Assembly: GCA_012961305.1 (NCBI GenBank)
Contig: DTZQ01000509.1
Span: 1-10,195, forward strand
DNA from: Armatimonadota bacterium
GTDB taxonomy: Bacteria; Armatimonadota; UBA10988; DTZQ01
Direction of reading: 5' to 3'
Length of the DNA: 10,195 bases
This document shows, piece after piece, positions 1-7,083 of the stretch; the stretch's first letter is position 1, and each line of letters opens with the position of its first letter. The notes beneath the pieces are model-generated. The model was given only the letters and a program-made list of their open reading frames with translations, ran no database searches and was not told the DNA's origin. Both the position numbers and the translations under genes were made by a program.

Positions 1-26
1 CCAACTTCCGTTGGTTTGGTAAAGGC

Positions 27-50
27 GGCCCAGCGTTTGAACTCTGGGCC
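27..50. terminator. GC-rich hairpin downstream of the ABC operon, weak terminator candidate
   Basis: GGCCCAG (27-33) and CTGGGCC (44-50) form a perfect 7-bp stem with a 10-base loop. Read on the minus strand, it lies about 80 bases past the stop of the ABC ATPase gene, so it could end that operon. It could equally end a plus-strand gene lying left of the window. Neither side has a proper run of T after the stem, so it is at best a weak intrinsic terminator. A smaller stem, CCTTG (106-110) with CAAGG (121-125), lies closer to the ATPase stop. The rest of 1-130 shows no gene. Confidence 0.35.
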
Positions 51-130
51 AGAAGGCTGAGTTCCTTTCCCCCAACCAACTTGAGCCCGGTGGGATTAAA
101 GTTAACCTTGTCAAGTTAGGCAAGGAGGCC

Positions 131-1063
131 CTACGCTACGGTGCCCTTAGTCAACTTCATGAAGATGTCCTCCAAATCGGTGGTCTGCTCGCGCACTGTG
201 ACCACCTGCACCCCTCCCTCCAGCAGGGCCTGCAGAATGTTCGGCATTTCGTCCAGCGGCCCGTCCAGTTCCATTCCCAGTCTATCCTCTTCCACCCACA
301 CGTCTCGCACGGCCGGAAACTCCCGCAGGATGGCCTCCGCCCGTTCCAACCCCTCTAAGGCCCGAATTTCAAACGCCCGGCTCAGGCCCACCTGCTCCAC
401 AATTTCGTCTAGGTGTCCGCTGACTATCAACTCCCCGGCCTCGATAATCCCCACCGTGTTGCACAGGTCGGCCAACTCCGAAAGGATGTGCGAAGAGACA
501 AAAATGGTTTTCCCCATGGCCCGCAGTTCTTTGAGCAGTTCCCGAATTTCGATGCGGGCACGGGGGTCTAAGCCCGAGGCCGGCTCGTCCAACAGGAGCA
601 CCTTGGGGTCGTGTACCAGCGTTTTCGCCAGGCACAGCCGCTGCTTCATGCCCCGGGAGAGTTCCTCCACGAAGGAATCCTTTTTGCCCGTCAGGTCGGT
701 CAGTTCCAGCACATCGTCAATAATCTGGGCCCGCTGCGCGCGGGGGATTTTGTAGGCCGCGGCGAAGAAGTCCAGATATTCCCACACCTTCACATCATCG
801 TACACCCCGAAGAAATCGGGCATGTAGCCAATGACCCCCCGCACTTCCTCCGGATGAGCCACTACATCAATGCCGGCCACATAGGCCCGACCGGCGGTGG
901 GCTTGAGGAGGGTGGCCAACATTTTAATAGTGGTCGTCTTGCCCGCTCCATTGGGGCCAATGAACCCGTAAATGTCGCCCCCGTTGACCGTGAGGGTCAA
1001 ATCCTTCACCGCTACCACTTTGTCAAACTCCTTGCGCAAATGCTGCACTTCTATCATAACCAT
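131..1063 (-). CDS. ABC exporter ATP-binding protein (ABC-2 / CcmA-like)
   Basis: This 310-aa protein is the cytoplasmic ATPase of an ABC-2 type transporter and hydrolyses ATP to drive the permease encoded just upstream. Walker A is GPNGAGKT (residues 36-43), the signature is LSRGMKQ (135-141), Walker B is VLLLDE (155-160) followed by the D-loop SGLDP, and the switch histidine is H192 in SSHILSE. Residues from about 225 to 305 form a C-terminal extension of the DUF4162 kind often seen in these ATPases. The Q-loop is unusual: IGYMPDFFG has Asp83 where most families have Gln. The start at 1063 is chosen because GGAGG lies about 10 bases upstream. An internal ATG two codons later (MIEV) is also possible but its spacing is poorer. 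The gene is last in the operon, 52 bases after the permease stop. The family assignment is firm and the cargo is unknown. Confidence 0.95.
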   Translation of the reverse strand: MVMIEVQHLRKEFDKVVAVKDLTLTVNGGDIYGFIGPNGAGKTTTIKMLATLLKPTAGRAYVAGIDVVAHPEEVRGVIGYMPDFFGVYDDVKVWEYLDFFAAAYKIPRAQRAQIIDDVLELTDLTGKKDSFVEELSRGMKQRLCLAKTLVHDPKVLLLDEPASGLDPRARIEIRELLKELRAMGKTIFVSSHILSELADLCNTVGIIEAGELIVSGHLDEIVEQVGLSRAFEIRALEGLERAEAILREFPAVRDVWVEEDRLGMELDGPLDEMPNILQALLEGGVQVVTVREQTTDLEDIFMKLTKGTVA

Positions 1064-1115
1064 GACTTAGGTTCCTCCCTGGGCCGGTGGGGGTAAGTGC
1101 TCTCCGAAGGCACGG

Positions 1116-1889
1116 CTACCCCTCCTGCCGGCCGAAACGGCTTATGATGTAGCGCGGCCCGCCCAGGGCCAGCAGTCCGTAAAACAGAAAACCCAGCGGC
1201 CAGGCCGTTAATCCCAGGTCCCTCCCCCGCAACGCACTGTACAAACCGCTTAGGGTAAAGAAGGGGTTCAGTATCGGGTCCCAAGGGCTACTCCTCCATA
1301 CCCTCACCGACCAGAGCATTTCCCCCACCGACACCATCAACAGGCCCAGAACTATGGCATAAGCAAGGGCAGTGGCCGTAGCCGTTTTCCGGCTGACCGT
1401 GGAGCAGTACAGCCCTATATTGGTTCCTGCCAGCCCGCACAGAGGCAAGAACAGAAGGGTGCCTCCGACCGCTACCCAGGGCACTCCTTTCAGCCCGCAC
1501 AGGACTGCAAATGGCAGGTACAGCAAGAGAAGGCCCCCCAGGGGCACCAGACGGGCGTAGAGTTTGCCCTTCACTATCTCTGCACTGCTGAGGCGGGTGG
1601 TCAGGAGCAGGTCCAGAGTTCGCCGTTCCCGCTCACCGGTAATGGCGTTGGCCGTCAACCCTGGCGCCAGCACCAGGAGAGCAAATAAAAGCAGGTAGGT
1701 TAACCCCTGCCACCATTCCCAGACATAACCTCTGCTGGTCAGGCTTTCCGCCAGGCCCAGCAGACCTCTTCCATATCCCCATATTGCCACTGTGACCAAC
1801 CCAGCCCCCAGACCCTTAGCCCAGCCCGGCCACCGCCGCCAACACCTCCACCCGCGCAACTCATAGCGAAATACTGGGTTGTTCCACAT
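1116..1889 (-). CDS. ABC-2 type transporter permease
   Basis: This 257-aa integral membrane protein is the likely partner of the ATPase encoded 52 bases downstream. About six hydrophobic segments are visible, near residues 24-40, 60-83, 115-131, 137-160, 170-190 and 228-246. Between segments 2 and 3 lies the cytoplasmic motif ITGERERRTLDLLLTT (83-98) followed by EIVKGKL. This is typical of ABC-2 permeases of the NosY/GldF type and is thought to form the coupling helix. The N terminus is short and arginine/tryptophan rich (NPVFRYELRGW), as is common in this family. The RBS AAAGGAA (1896-1902) sits 6 bases before the ATG, and the gap to the preceding auxiliary gene is 39 bases, so co-transcription is very likely. 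The substrate cannot be read from the sequence. Confidence 0.9.
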   Translation of the reverse strand: MWNNPVFRYELRGWRCWRRWPGWAKGLGAGLVTVAIWGYGRGLLGLAESLTSRGYVWEWWQGLTYLLLFALLVLAPGLTANAITGERERRTLDLLLTTRLSSAEIVKGKLYARLVPLGGLLLLYLPFAVLCGLKGVPWVAVGGTLLFLPLCGLAGTNIGLYCSTVSRKTATATALAYAIVLGLLMVSVGEMLWSVRVWRSSPWDPILNPFFTLSGLYSALRGRDLGLTAWPLGFLFYGLLALGGPRYIISRFGRQEG

Positions 1890-1928
1890 GGTTGGTTCCT
1901 TTCCCTGGCAAAGGTTCTGGAGGGGGTT

Positions 1929-4316
1929 TCACTCCACCACCACCAGCAGGTCAATCAACCCAATGTTCACTTCCCCTCCGGACGGGCGATTTTCTAAGCG
2001 TAGTTTCACGATGCCACTGGCCGGGTCGAAATAATCCTCTGGCCGGCGCAGGGGTAGGCGGTGGTATCCGACCCCCACCTCCCGTAGCATCCGCCACCGC
2101 CCCCAACGGCGGTTGTAGGCACTCACCCGCACCTTTTGGGCCCAGTTCACGCGCAAGTGCACCTCGGCAGTGTGCAGGGACCTTCTCCGGGCCTCCTCCG
2201 GCAGCATGAATTGCAGGCCCACTCGTCCCTGGGGCGATAAATGAACTGCCCCCCGACTGACGCTGGCCTCCGTCTGACCGATGACCTCCCAAGTACAGGT
2301 TTCCGGCAACACCACCACTTTTCCCTCAAGAGTACGCACCGGCAGGCTCAAGTAGAACAGGGCCAAATGGCTCTCCTCCGGCTGGTGGCCTTTAACTTGC
2401 ACCTTGGTTACCGCCTGCCGGGTCCAGCCCCAAAAATTCGGACCCCAGAACTCCCCCACCTTGGGTGCCCGTAGCGTTAATCCAGGGGGGGAGGGATAGT
2501 AATACCTGCCGTTGCAGAACTCATTCAAAACCTCAGGGTCGAACTCCACTTCCTCCGGCACGGCGAGCGGAGCCTCTCCTGAAAAGAGGGGCGAAAGCAA
2601 GCGAATTTCCTTCGTTTCCCCTGGGGCGAACGTTTCCCAGTTGACGTTTATCCCCCCCACAGTCACTCCGGCCGGGGCAAAAGTGTAGAGAGTGCGGTTG
2701 GTGATGGTGCCGTACAGGTTCCCGTCTTTATACACCAGTTGGGCCTCCAGGCCCTCTCCCAAATCGGCCAGGGTCTCCACGCCGAAGAGGCGCATGGCCC
2801 ACATGTCTATTTTCACCCCCCGCAGTTCCGGCACTTCCTCCTGCACTACATCCAAACTTCCCCGCTGACGGTAAGATTGGTGATAAGAAGCGAGCATCTC
2901 TCCCGAGTACTCTTTTACTGCTGGAGCCGCTCCCGGCAGGCGAAGGTCGTAACGGGCCCGTCGGGGCGAGTAGAGTCCGAACACCGTAAAGGCCGGGGCC
3001 TCCTGCTCCCCTGCCCGTCCTACGACCAGGGACAGGGAGCGCAGCCGTAGGGCCCTCCCCTTGATGTGGGAACCAATAGCATAGGCCCCGGCGGTAAACA
3101 GGGCCACAATAAGCGGGATAGTCAGCCAACTCCACTCCAACTGCCGCAGCCGTCGCAGCAGGAAATAGTTTGCGGGGACAAGCAGCAGCAGGTAGAGGAG
3201 CAGATACCCGCCCACCACGCTGAGGGATGGGGTCCTGCGGGCCGGCAGACGCGCAACCGCACTGCTCATTTTGTCGGCGTAAACCCAAAGGTTTAATTTA
3301 GCAGAGCGTTTCAAGCCCAGCACCTCATGCCAGAAGGAGACTGCTTCCGGCTGTTCCTGCAGTGGGGAAGCCCGGGGCGAGAAGGCCAGAAAATAGACCC
3401 AACCGTGCCCCCAGGGGCGGCGAATCAGCAACGGCACCTCTCCCTGGGCCAGCACCTCCCCCTCCCTCGCCCGCACTTGGGTAACGGGAAACCGTCCCTG
3501 CAGCCAGCCTACCCTCGTACCGCCGGGCCAGGGGGTGGGCAGGCTCGCCAGGGCAGCCAGGCCCTGCACTTCTATCCCCAGTAGTTCCCGAAAGAAGGGC
3601 GCGGTCAAATAGGCCGCCTCCACTCCCCCGCAGGCCACCATCCGGCCCCCGCGGCGCACCCACTGGGCCAAAGCCTGCTCTTGGGCCGGTGAAAGGGTTC
3701 GGGCCCGCAGGCCCACCAGAACTACGGCATCCACTCCCTGGTAGCCAAGCCAATGGTTAGGCAATTCCTCTTCCGAGGCATGGACAACGCGCACCTCTGC
3801 CCACCTCGTTCTGAAGGGGGACACTGGCCCCATTTCGGGCATTGTAATTGTAGGAGGATGGGGATTAAAAGCGGTCTTTATCCGTGTGCCGTTGAGGAAC
3901 ATCAGAGCCGACCGCTGAGGGCCGACAACCAGAACCATGCGGTCCCACCACCCCAGCAACTTCACCCCTCCCCGAACGATTTTCTTGGGGTCTCGCTCCG
4001 GCTGCCATTCCACCCCTATTTCCGGCTTCCAGGTCGTTGCCGGAAGGTAAAAGGTGTACACTTGGTGGGCGGGACTCGGCAGGTTCACCCTCCGGCAATA
4101 ACGAGCAACGTAAGGAGGTTCCTGAGGGGTTTGAAAGGGAATCACCAGTTCCCCCCGCACCGGCGCTCCCTGGTTGTCTAACGTCACCCGCACGGGCATC
4201 CAAGTATACTGTTTGGCATAGCCTTCAAATCCCGCCTCTACCCGGATTTCCACCGCCCCTGCGGCCACCCCCATGCTTAGCAGCACCGTCAACCATAATC
4301 CCCAATGCCCTCTCAT
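1929..4316 (-). CDS. Exported, membrane-anchored ABC-auxiliary protein with glutamine-amidotransferase-like fold
   Basis: This 795-aa protein is first in the ABC operon. A signal peptide covers about residues 1-21 (hydrophobic, ending GVAAGA). Residues 22-100 look like an Ig-type beta domain (VEIRVEAGFEGY, then MPVRVTLDN). Residues about 190-335 resemble the class I glutamine-amidotransferase-like fold seen in GldG/ThuA-like proteins: VDAVVLVG, then LSPAQEQALAQWVRRGGRMV, then HGWVYFLAFSP. I see no convincing catalytic triad there. Two membrane helices follow (about 366-388 and 396-416), separated by a short arginine-rich loop. A long second extracytoplasmic part (420-795) ends in a beta-rich segment (715-795) that resembles a jelly-roll. 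The likely topology is outside, two helices, outside. AGAGGAG lies 6 bases before the ATG. By context it may assist or sense for the exporter, but its function is unknown. No named family was confirmed. Confidence 0.85.
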   Translation of the reverse strand: MRGHWGLWLTVLLSMGVAAGAVEIRVEAGFEGYAKQYTWMPVRVTLDNQGAPVRGELVIPFQTPQEPPYVARYCRRVNLPSPAHQVYTFYLPATTWKPEIGVEWQPERDPKKIVRGGVKLLGWWDRMVLVVGPQRSALMFLNGTRIKTAFNPHPPTITMPEMGPVSPFRTRWAEVRVVHASEEELPNHWLGYQGVDAVVLVGLRARTLSPAQEQALAQWVRRGGRMVACGGVEAAYLTAPFFRELLGIEVQGLAALASLPTPWPGGTRVGWLQGRFPVTQVRAREGEVLAQGEVPLLIRRPWGHGWVYFLAFSPRASPLQEQPEAVSFWHEVLGLKRSAKLNLWVYADKMSSAVARLPARRTPSLSVVGGYLLLYLLLLVPANYFLLRRLRQLEWSWLTIPLIVALFTAGAYAIGSHIKGRALRLRSLSLVVGRAGEQEAPAFTVFGLYSPRRARYDLRLPGAAPAVKEYSGEMLASYHQSYRQRGSLDVVQEEVPELRGVKIDMWAMRLFGVETLADLGEGLEAQLVYKDGNLYGTITNRTLYTFAPAGVTVGGINVNWETFAPGETKEIRLLSPLFSGEAPLAVPEEVEFDPEVLNEFCNGRYYYPSPPGLTLRAPKVGEFWGPNFWGWTRQAVTKVQVKGHQPEESHLALFYLSLPVRTLEGKVVVLPETCTWEVIGQTEASVSRGAVHLSPQGRVGLQFMLPEEARRRSLHTAEVHLRVNWAQKVRVSAYNRRWGRWRMLREVGVGYHRLPLRRPEDYFDPASGIVKLRLENRPSGGEVNIGLIDLLVVVE

Positions 4317-4397
4317 AAACCTCTCCTCTTTACACTCCCAGAAGGGTTAATTTCTTATTTGTCGTTGCCGGGACAATTCCTTCTTTCCCCATGCCCC

Positions 4398-4407
4398 TTA
4401 ACGTTAA
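4398..4407. repeat. 10-bp perfect palindrome between divergent genes
   Basis: TTAACGTTAA is self-complementary. It lies 82 bases upstream of the start of the auxiliary gene of the ABC operon, and upstream of the sialidase promoter. It could be a regulator site for the minus-strand operon. A short palindrome can also arise by chance, and I see no second copy in the window. Confidence 0.3.
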
Positions 4408-4462
4408 ACGGATGGTACGGCCAAAAAGTTGCACTTGTATTTTTCTTACCCGAACCCGCCTC

Positions 4463-4491
4463 TGGACAGAGGAACTGTTCTGTGGTATACT
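4463..4491 (+). promoter_or_regulatory. Sigma-70-like promoter of the sialidase gene
   Basis: TGGACA (4463-4468), a 17-base spacer, then TATACT (4486-4491), preceded by TG one base upstream as an extended -10. Each hexamer is one base off consensus. Transcription would start near 4498, giving a leader of about 209 bases before the ATG at 4707. The spacer contains GAAC-T-GTTC (4472-4480), a small dyad well placed for a repressor. The match is read directly; promoter activity is inferred. Confidence 0.65.
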
Positions 4492-4511
4492 TGAAAAGCA
4501 TCTGGCTTCAG

Positions 4512-4531
4512 TTGGAGGGTGTGTCCTCCAA
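4512..4531 (+). other. Hairpin in the 5' leader of the sialidase mRNA
   Basis: TTGGAGG (4512-4518) and CCTCCAA (4525-4531) form a perfect 7-bp stem with a 6-base loop (GTGTGT). It begins about 15 bases after the predicted transcription start. Its 5' arm contains GGAGG, so the stem would sequester a Shine-Dalgarno-like sequence, although no good start codon follows. It could stabilise the 5' end or take part in a larger leader fold. Confidence 0.4.
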
Positions 4532-4635
4532 GGTGGTGGAACGAATAGCCCTAAAGTCAGCGTGGTTGTTAGCGCCAGAGCGGAACATACGGCCCTACTC
4601 AGCGATTTCGAGGCGCCGGAGGAGTTGCTGCTTTT

Positions 4636-4667
4636 GGTGCCCCGGAGATTATCCGGGACCATTTTCT
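4636..4667 (+). terminator. Terminator-like hairpin in the sialidase leader (attenuator candidate)
   Basis: GGT (4636-4638) pairs with ACC (4658-4660) and CCCGG (4641-4645) pairs with CCGGG (4653-4657). A 2-base bulge (4639-4640) and a 7-base loop complete the stem, and ATTTTCT follows at once. The structure sits between the predicted promoter and the start codon, 40 bases before the ATG. It therefore has the shape and place of a transcription attenuator. The T run is short (four T, then C, T), so read-through would be expected. No known riboswitch fold was recognised upstream. Confidence 0.35.
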
Positions 4668-4690
4668 AACCCCAGTACCTTGGAGCGTGA

Positions 4691-4699
4691 AAGGGGGGT
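4691..4699 (+). promoter_or_regulatory. Ribosome binding site fixing the sialidase start
   Basis: AAGGGGGGT ends 7 bases before the ATG at 4707. The frame stays open upstream to 4305, so the longest reading would add 134 residues. That extension would run through the predicted promoter and leader and would bury the signal peptide. The RBS and the signal peptide directly after 4707 decide for the shorter protein. Confidence 0.8.
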
Positions 4700-4706
4700 A
4701 CTATTT

Positions 4707-6944
4707 ATGACCTTTACTGTGCCAGTCCTTGGCCGGATGGTTCCTGTGGTCCTGGTCCTATGGTTGGTCGCTCCTGGGGCCGCGAGTGTGGCTGACCTGC
4801 GAGCATTGGTCTCGGCCAGGCCCGAACTCATTCATCATTGGACTTTCGAGGGTCGGTACGTTCGGGAGTGCCTGACCGACAAGCAAAGCAATCTACGACT
4901 GCGCGGCATAGTCTACCCCGGAGGGGAGGAGGGAGAGCCGAACCTCCAGGAGTACGGTCCCGACAGAACCTCCCGGTGCCTGCGCCTGCGGCGCGAAGGC
5001 AGCAATAAGGGCCTGGTGGCACGGACGGCAGGCCCGGTGCGGTTTCAACGCGAAGGAACCGTCGAACTCCTGTTCCGGGTTGAAACCATTCCGCCGGGGG
5101 AGTTCAATAAAGGATGGATGGTCTTTGCCGGAAGTACGGGGGGCAATCGCCTCTACTTGGCTGGGGTCAGCCATTTCCGCGAGGTGGATGAGGTCATCGC
5201 TGGCTTTGGAAATGGCACACCCTTCCATCCGAAAGCGGAGGTGGTCATTGCCAGGGGGAGGGGGAAACCCTCCTTCGCCCGGAAGCGGTGGTACTATTTG
5301 GCTGTGACCTACAGCCACAATCTCCGCACTGGCGAGTTCATCATTAATGCCTACTTAGGTCCCCTTGGCGTGCCGGGCGCAAAACTGTCCCAGGCGGTAA
5401 ATAAAGTAAAACGTCAAGGAGGCCGCACGCACCTGGGCGACCGCATCGTTTACTTTGGCTGCGCCGGCGGCCCTGCTCAAATTTTCGACGGCGCCATTGA
5501 TGAAGTGGCCCTTTACGACCGTCCTCTTACAGGGGGGATTCTCGCAAGGCACTTTGCTGCTTTGGCTAAACCTGCAACTACGGAACAGGAGGTAAACCTC
5601 ATGCTCACCAACCAGGCACCGCTGTACCAAGTTTCCGAAGAACTGGCCCAACGCCATGCTAACGCCTACACTAAGGAGTGGCAACATACCAGCCCTGATT
5701 TGGTGGTCTTTATCCCCCAAGCCCAAACCGGTCCCGAGACGGACAACCAACATTTCATCGTTTTCCCGTTGAAGAACGGCGACTTCTTCGCCCTCTGGAC
5801 CACTGCCTATCGCGAAAGTCATCCCAACCAGCACATCGTCTTCAGTAAAAGCAAGGACCGGGGCCTCACCTGGACCAAGCCGATTACCATCGCGGGGCCG
5901 AAAGTGGTGGAGAAGGAGGGCGAAAAGACCTACGAAGGGCTGGCCTCTTGGGCCTTCCCCATTTACGTTCCTGCCAAGAACCGCATTTACGTCTTCTACC
6001 AAAAGGGCATCGGAGTTTACGACCCCCGGCCGGGCTTTACGGGCGAAATGCGTTTCATCTTCACCGAGGATGAGGGGGAAACTTGGAGCCGGGAGTACAC
6101 GGTTCCCCTACGCCGCACCGCTATCATGGCCCCGGACCCGAAAATTCCCCCCAACTGGATAATCTGGCAGCAACCGGTCGAAATCACCCCGGGCCAGATA
6201 CTGGGATGTGGCACCATCTGGGCCAGCGAGCAACTCACGAAGCAGAACCCGGATGCCCTGGCTGGTTCTGAATGCTGGTTTTGGCGTTTCGACAACATCC
6301 TCACTGAGGACGACCCTACGAAGATTCGCGTCACTCTGCTCCCCGACGGCGAGCATGGCCTCCGCATGCCAAAGGAACCGGGCTCGCGAATCAGCACGGC
6401 AGAAGAGCCTACCGTCGTCCGCTTGAGCGATGGGCGGTGGTTTTGCGTCTTCCGCACCTACCGCGGCTGTATCGGCTACGCGATTTCCGGGGACGAGGGA
6501 CATACGTGGTCTGAGGCACAGCCACTGCGCTACTACGACGGGGGCCCGCCCATGCTCCAGCCGACAGCCTCCTGTCCTCTTTATCCCCTCGGCGATGGCC
6601 GCTTCCTGTTGACGTTTCACAACAACGACGGTACGGCCAACGGCGGCCGCCATCCCTGGGATTGGAGGCGCAACCGCACCCCCGCCTTCTACAGCCTGGG
6701 CAAGGAGATGCTCGAGCGCAGACAGCCCATCTGGTTCTCGCCCCCCATAATGTTCTTGGACAACGAAGCCCAACCCTGGGGGCCTGTGGGTCGCACCTCG
6801 GTGGCGGTCTACACCAGTTTCTTCGAGTTGGAGGGAAAGCGCTGGTACTGGTATCCCGACCGCAAGCACTTTCTCCTGGGCAAGTTCATCACCGACCAGA
6901 TGCTGGCCGAGGCAGAAGAACTTTTTCCTGAGGGAAACGAGTAA
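4707..6944 (+). CDS. Secreted LamG-domain exo-alpha-sialidase-like protein (BNR/Asp-box)
   Basis: This 745-aa protein has a signal peptide at about residues 1-27 (a hydrophobic stretch ending GAAS). Residues about 40-290 form a concanavalin-like LamG jelly-roll: IHHWTFEG at 42-49, RWYYLAVTY at 194-202, and FDGAIDEVALYDRPLT at 260-275. Residues about 330-735 form a sialidase-type six-bladed propeller with three Asp boxes (S/T-x-D-x-G-x-T-W): S382-W389, T453-W460 and S594-W601. EEPTVVRLSDGRWFCVFRT (566-584) matches the conserved blade before the third Asp box in exo-sialidases. The protein probably binds and cleaves sialic-acid-like or related sugars on extracellular glycans. Members of this fold vary in substrate and some lack activity, and I could not assign the full arginine triad. 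It is divergent from the ABC operon and transcribed from its own promoter, with no enzyme-encoding partner nearby. Confidence 0.88.
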   Translation: MTFTVPVLGRMVPVVLVLWLVAPGAASVADLRALVSARPELIHHWTFEGRYVRECLTDKQSNLRLRGIVYPGGEEGEPNLQEYGPDRTSRCLRLRREGSNKGLVARTAGPVRFQREGTVELLFRVETIPPGEFNKGWMVFAGSTGGNRLYLAGVSHFREVDEVIAGFGNGTPFHPKAEVVIARGRGKPSFARKRWYYLAVTYSHNLRTGEFIINAYLGPLGVPGAKLSQAVNKVKRQGGRTHLGDRIVYFGCAGGPAQIFDGAIDEVALYDRPLTGGILARHFAALAKPATTEQEVNLMLTNQAPLYQVSEELAQRHANAYTKEWQHTSPDLVVFIPQAQTGPETDNQHFIVFPLKNGDFFALWTTAYRESHPNQHIVFSKSKDRGLTWTKPITIAGPKVVEKEGEKTYEGLASWAFPIYVPAKNRIYVFYQKGIGVYDPRPGFTGEMRFIFTEDEGETWSREYTVPLRRTAIMAPDPKIPPNWIIWQQPVEITPGQILGCGTIWASEQLTKQNPDALAGSECWFWRFDNILTEDDPTKIRVTLLPDGEHGLRMPKEPGSRISTAEEPTVVRLSDGRWFCVFRTYRGCIGYAISGDEGHTWSEAQPLRYYDGGPPMLQPTASCPLYPLGDGRFLLTFHNNDGTANGGRHPWDWRRNRTPAFYSLGKEMLERRQPIWFSPPIMFLDNEAQPWGPVGRTSVAVYTSFFELEGKRWYWYPDRKHFLLGKFITDQMLAEAEELFPEGNE

Positions 6945-6989
6945 GTATCTGTCCGTTCCAAAAGGAATGAGCAATGATGTTACAGGTGT

Positions 6990-7027
6990 TTGTACCATTT
7001 GACAAACGCGGAGGATTAGTGGTACAA
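6990..7027. repeat. 8-bp inverted repeat around the Trm112 promoter (operator candidate)
   Basis: TTGTACCA (6990-6997) is the exact reverse complement of TGGTACAA (7020-7027). The half-sites are 30 bases apart start to start, about three helical turns. The left arm lies just upstream of the -35 box and the right arm overlaps the -10 box. This layout would let a dimeric regulator contact one face of the DNA and block RNA polymerase. The repeat is seen directly and regulation is inferred. Confidence 0.45.
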
Positions 7028-7028
7028 T
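6999..7028 (+). promoter_or_regulatory. Near-consensus sigma-70 promoter of the Trm112-family gene
   Basis: TTGACA (6999-7004, perfect consensus), an 18-base spacer, then TACAAT (7023-7028, one mismatch). Transcription would begin near 7035, giving a leader of about 49 bases. This is the best promoter match in the window. It starts 54 bases after the sialidase stop, so the Trm112 gene does not depend on transcription from the sialidase gene. Confidence 0.8.
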
Positions 7029-7083
7029 TAGAAAAGAGGTATATTGCCTTACCTAAGGTTGCTGAGGAAAGGGAGGTCCCAAA

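Noticed and set aside
611..1096. Plus-strand frame opposite the ABC ATPase
   Set aside because: The opposite strand holds Walker A, signature and Walker B. This frame is a shadow with no RBS.
4317..4450. Promoter for the ABC operon on the minus strand
   Set aside because: The best match is a TTGTCC-N17-AAATTA pair near 4340-4380. Its -10 is too poor to list as a feature. The operon's promoter probably lies here but I cannot place it.
4305..4706. Extending the sialidase protein to an ATG at 4305
   Set aside because: It would overlap the start of the divergent auxiliary gene, run through the promoter, and place the signal peptide inside the protein. The RBS at 4691-4699 supports 4707.
5355..6002. 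Second antisense frame over the sialidase gene (215 codons)
   Set aside because: It overlaps the LamG and propeller coding region. No motif or RBS is seen, and the sialidase motifs explain this DNA.
6108..6998. Long open frame antisense to the sialidase gene (296 codons)
   Set aside because: It lies entirely opposite a well-supported gene. It has no family motif, no good RBS and low-complexity composition typical of an antisense frame in GC-rich DNA.
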